Below are positions 62,120 to 64,000 of a stretch of 64,000 bases of DNA, piece after piece. Below the pieces are notes generated by a model, which was given only the letters and a program-made list of their open reading frames with translations, did not search any database and was not told the origin of the DNA. The position numbers and the translations under genes are program-made. The first letter of the stretch is position 1. Every line of letters starts with the position of its first letter. This DNA is from Aeromonas sp. FDAARGOS 1405 (GTDB lineage: Bacteria > Pseudomonadota > Gammaproteobacteria > Enterobacterales > Aeromonadaceae): contig NZ_CP077311.1 in the NCBI RefSeq assembly GCF_019048265.1, positions 4,163,001 to 4,227,000 on the forward strand, given 5' to 3'.

Positions 62120-62280
62120 GCTACAGACTGTATTTTTGCAAGCACACAAAGTGCCAAAAAACCGACACATTGTCAAAAATTGTCGTATTCAGGCTAAGTG
62201 TATCGATAGAAACGGGAGATTAGATAAATTTTGCCGAGGAATTTTCTGCATTGGCGCCGCTAGCAAACGCCGCCAATGGC

Positions 62281-62310
62281 GGAAAGAAAACTGCCCTCGT
62301 CAGAGGGCAG
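62281..62310 (-). terminator. Terminator of the DUF2726 gene
   Basis: CTGCCCTC / GAGGGCAG with a 4-base loop; on the minus strand it is followed by TTTTCTTTCC. It lies 23 bases past the stop and separates this gene from flrA. Confidence 0.92.
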
Positions 62311-62332
62311 CATGCAGCACGGTCAGATGAAC

Positions 62333-63211
62333 TCAGTGGCTGTGGTGGTGATGCGGCGCCGCATAACGACACTCGGGAAAACGACTACAGGCCAGGAAGA
62401 GTCGACCGGCGTGGGGGCCTTTTTTCGCCTCCCGCTCCACCAGCGGCGCATCGCAACGGGGGCAATGCTGCACCTCGAGCTCCTCGTCCTCCTCTACATC
62501 GGCGAACAGTCCATCGACCAGCTCACCCTCACTCTGTGGTGTCTCCACCATCCCCTTGGCCCGGATGGCAGGTTCGTGGAGCGACGCAGGCGAGATGGCC
62601 TCGGCATGGGCAGTGCGGCCACGCATCCCGGCACCGACATCCACGCCGTCCAGCAACAGAGGGTTGAACGTCGGCTCGCGGCGCGCCCCGTGCGGCAAAT
62701 CGTCGATCAATGGTTCGCTGGTTTTGACCAGCAGCGGCAGGATCTGTTCGCGCAGCTCTTCCACCAGATAGCTGGCACTTGCCGGGATCTGCAGCAACGG
62801 CAGACCGGCGCTGTCGCAGGCGGTTTTCAGAAAGAGATCCCGCGCCTTGCGCTTCTGGTGACGGTGGGAACTGTCATCGAGTTCGATGGCGCAGATAAAG
62901 GAGAGATCGGCGGGGTGGCAAAGCAGATAGTCGAAATGCTTGGCGCTGATCTTGTTGAAGTACTGCTGCCATTTGCTTTTGCCGATCCCGGCCAGCGGCG
63001 TCAGCACATCGGCCACCCGCACCTTGGCAAAGACCCGGGCCTTGTCACCCACCGCTAGATCCAGCACCCCGAGGAAAGATCGCTCGGCGGGAGTGAACAG
63101 GGTCTCCTGCACATCATAGGGCAGGCGCTTTTGCTGTCTGCCTCTGCTCCAGAAGATCGCCAGCACAAGCAGCGCCAGCAATAGTAATCCCGATAGGACA
63201 AGGGTATTCAT
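62333..63211 (-). CDS. Membrane-anchored DUF2726 protein with topoisomerase-type zinc finger
   Basis: This is a 292-residue protein with one N-terminal membrane helix (LVLSGLLLLALLVLAIFW). A DUF2726 nuclease-like domain lies at about 28-160 (LFTPAERSFLGVLD, FDYLLCHPADLSFICAIELDDSSH). A linker of about 80 residues follows, then a C-terminal C4 zinc finger (CPRCDAPLVERE, then CSRFPEC) of the kind found at the end of type I topoisomerases. The extreme C-terminus is His-rich (PHHHHSH). The restriction-endonuclease-like fold and zinc finger suggest nucleic acid binding, but function is unknown. ATG 63211 is used because it starts the membrane helix. Confidence 0.85.
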   Translation of the reverse strand: MNTLVLSGLLLLALLVLAIFWSRGRQQKRLPYDVQETLFTPAERSFLGVLDLAVGDKARVFAKVRVADVLTPLAGIGKSKWQQYFNKISAKHFDYLLCHPADLSFICAIELDDSSHRHQKRKARDLFLKTACDSAGLPLLQIPASASYLVEELREQILPLLVKTSEPLIDDLPHGARREPTFNPLLLDGVDVGAGMRGRTAHAEAISPASLHEPAIRAKGMVETPQSEGELVDGLFADVEEDEELEVQHCPRCDAPLVEREAKKGPHAGRLFLACSRFPECRYAAPHHHHSH

Positions 63212-63408
63212 GAGAGCACGATCCAGTTCACAACACGAAAGGGGAATTACTTTACCACAGCCGCCACGAAGCAAGGCAGCAGACAAGCGTATGGAAAGTG
63301 TAAAAGTCCCGTCTTTTTATCTATTTGCCCGCAGGCGGGGGTTCATATGACCAGCCACAGCAGGCACAATGGGGATCGAGCAAGAAATCCAATTTCAAGG
63401 AGAGCAGG

Positions 63409-63924
63409 ATGCAAAAGCAATTGGTGGTCACCGTGATCGGTGCAGACAAACCCGGGATCGTCGAGAGTCTGGCGGCCGTCATCAGCCGCGAGCAGGGCAA
63501 CTGGCTGGGCAGCGCCATGAGCGAACTGGCAGGCCAGTTTGCCGGAATCCTCCATGTATCTGTCCCCGACGAGCACTATCGCAGCCTATGCGAAGCACTG
63601 GCCCTGCTGCCGGGTCTGACCATCAGCTTTGCCGAAGGGACACCAACCACCGAGCCGGCTCATCAGGTAATGATGACGGTAACCGGCAACGACCGCCCCG
63701 GCATCGTCCATGAAGTAGCCAGCATCCTGCGCCAGCTCGAGATCAACGTGGCCGATCTCACTACCGGCTGTGAGCCGGCCCCCCACTCAGGCGCCCCGCT
63801 ATTCTATGCTCACGCGCTGGTTGCCTTGCCCGACGGACTCGCGATGGATGACCTGATCACCGCGCTGGAATCCCTCTCCGACGATCTGGTGGTCGACATA
63901 GACGAGGCGTTCAGCGAGCAGTAA
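63409..63924 (+). CDS. GcvR-like protein with two ACT domains
   Basis: This is a 171-residue cytoplasmic protein made of two ACT domains, about 3-75 (VVTVIGADKPGIVESLAAVI) and 90-165 (MMTVTGNDRPGIVHEVASIL). GcvR of E. coli has this architecture and represses the glycine cleavage operon through GcvA. The match supports the GcvR/ACT family, while the exact regulatory target is inferred. ATG 63409 has AAGGAGAG upstream; the frame extends to 63325 but without support. A Pho-box-like sequence follows its stop by 6 bases. Confidence 0.85.
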   Translation: MQKQLVVTVIGADKPGIVESLAAVISREQGNWLGSAMSELAGQFAGILHVSVPDEHYRSLCEALALLPGLTISFAEGTPTTEPAHQVMMTVTGNDRPGIVHEVASILRQLEINVADLTTGCEPAPHSGAPLFYAHALVALPDGLAMDDLITALESLSDDLVVDIDEAFSEQ

Positions 63925-63929
63925 CAATA

Positions 63930-63947
63930 CCGTCATTTATTTGTCAT
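63930..63947 (+). promoter_or_regulatory. Strong Pho box at the right edge of the window
   Basis: CCGTCATTTATTTGTCAT consists of two PhoB half-sites (CCGTCAT and TTGTCAT) with the standard 4-base spacer; 13 of 18 positions match the consensus. It points rightward toward a gene that begins beyond the window. Confidence 0.65.
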
Positions 63948-64000
63948 ATATTAACACCATAACTGCCGCGCAGAAGCGACCTGAAACAGAGGCACAAGAT

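Overview
This window looks like chromosomal DNA of an Aeromonas or a very close relative. The base composition is high-GC. The protein set is gammaproteobacterial and sits close to both Vibrio and enterobacteria: hinT-ycfL-lpoB-thiK, aroF-tyrA, uhpABC, aceBA, upp/purMN, flrABC and a Vibrio-type pst locus. The genus assignment is inferred from gene content and order, not from a marker-gene comparison. Almost all of it is core genome. I see no prophage, insertion sequence, CRISPR array or defence island.

Layout. 1-1810: chemotaxis receptor, cut by the window edge. 2060-6619: hinT operon with four lipoproteins and thiamine kinase. 6715-10178: a small membrane protein, then a second SecD/SecF pair. 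10468-11769: glgC. 12175-14511: aroF-tyrA. 14546-16125: a 12-copy heptanucleotide repeat and a general porin. 16522-21581: dinG, a CsgI-like protein, a histone-deacetylase-family enzyme and ylqF. 21905-26284: two tandem alkaline phosphatases, an unknown secreted protein and a solute-binding protein. 26530-30588: rnk and uhpABC. 30607-31743: a diguanylate cyclase. 32242-35037: a polar amino acid ABC transporter whose permease/ATPase junction is triplicated. 35145-39381: a solute-binding protein, a sterol-desaturase-family protein and a permease/homocysteine methyltransferase pair. 39675-41556: a lipoprotein and paeA. 41747-47399: phoU-pstBAC. 47604-48531: tadA and tRNA-Pro(GGG). 48711-52532: a 46-aa ORF and the glyoxylate shunt genes aceBA. 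52638-57123: hda, a DUF2066 gene, upp and purMN. 57241-58002: a Nif3-like protein. 58162-62064: flagellar regulators flrCBA. 62333-63924: a DUF2726 membrane protein and a GcvR-like ACT protein.

Functional themes. Phosphate: sequences resembling Pho boxes precede the alkaline phosphatases and pstC, and a third lies at the right edge, so at least three loci may belong to one PhoB regulon. Amino acid control: a TyrR-like box precedes aroF-tyrA, a MetJ-like box array precedes the homocysteine methyltransferase/permease pair, and a PurR-like box lies between upp and purM. Motility: flrABC forms the sigma-54 flagellar cascade, with a candidate sigma-54 promoter in front of flrB.

The most unusual structure is at 34072-34341. 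A 106-bp unit spanning the permease-stop/ATPase-start overlap is tandemly repeated. This creates two 40-codon micro-ORFs, each of which starts like the ATPase and ends like the permease and overlaps its neighbours by 17 bp. Other points of interest are the beta-propeller-like insertion in PstC, the coiled-coil insertion in PstA, and several unexplained dyads in promoter regions. All motif matches were made by eye.
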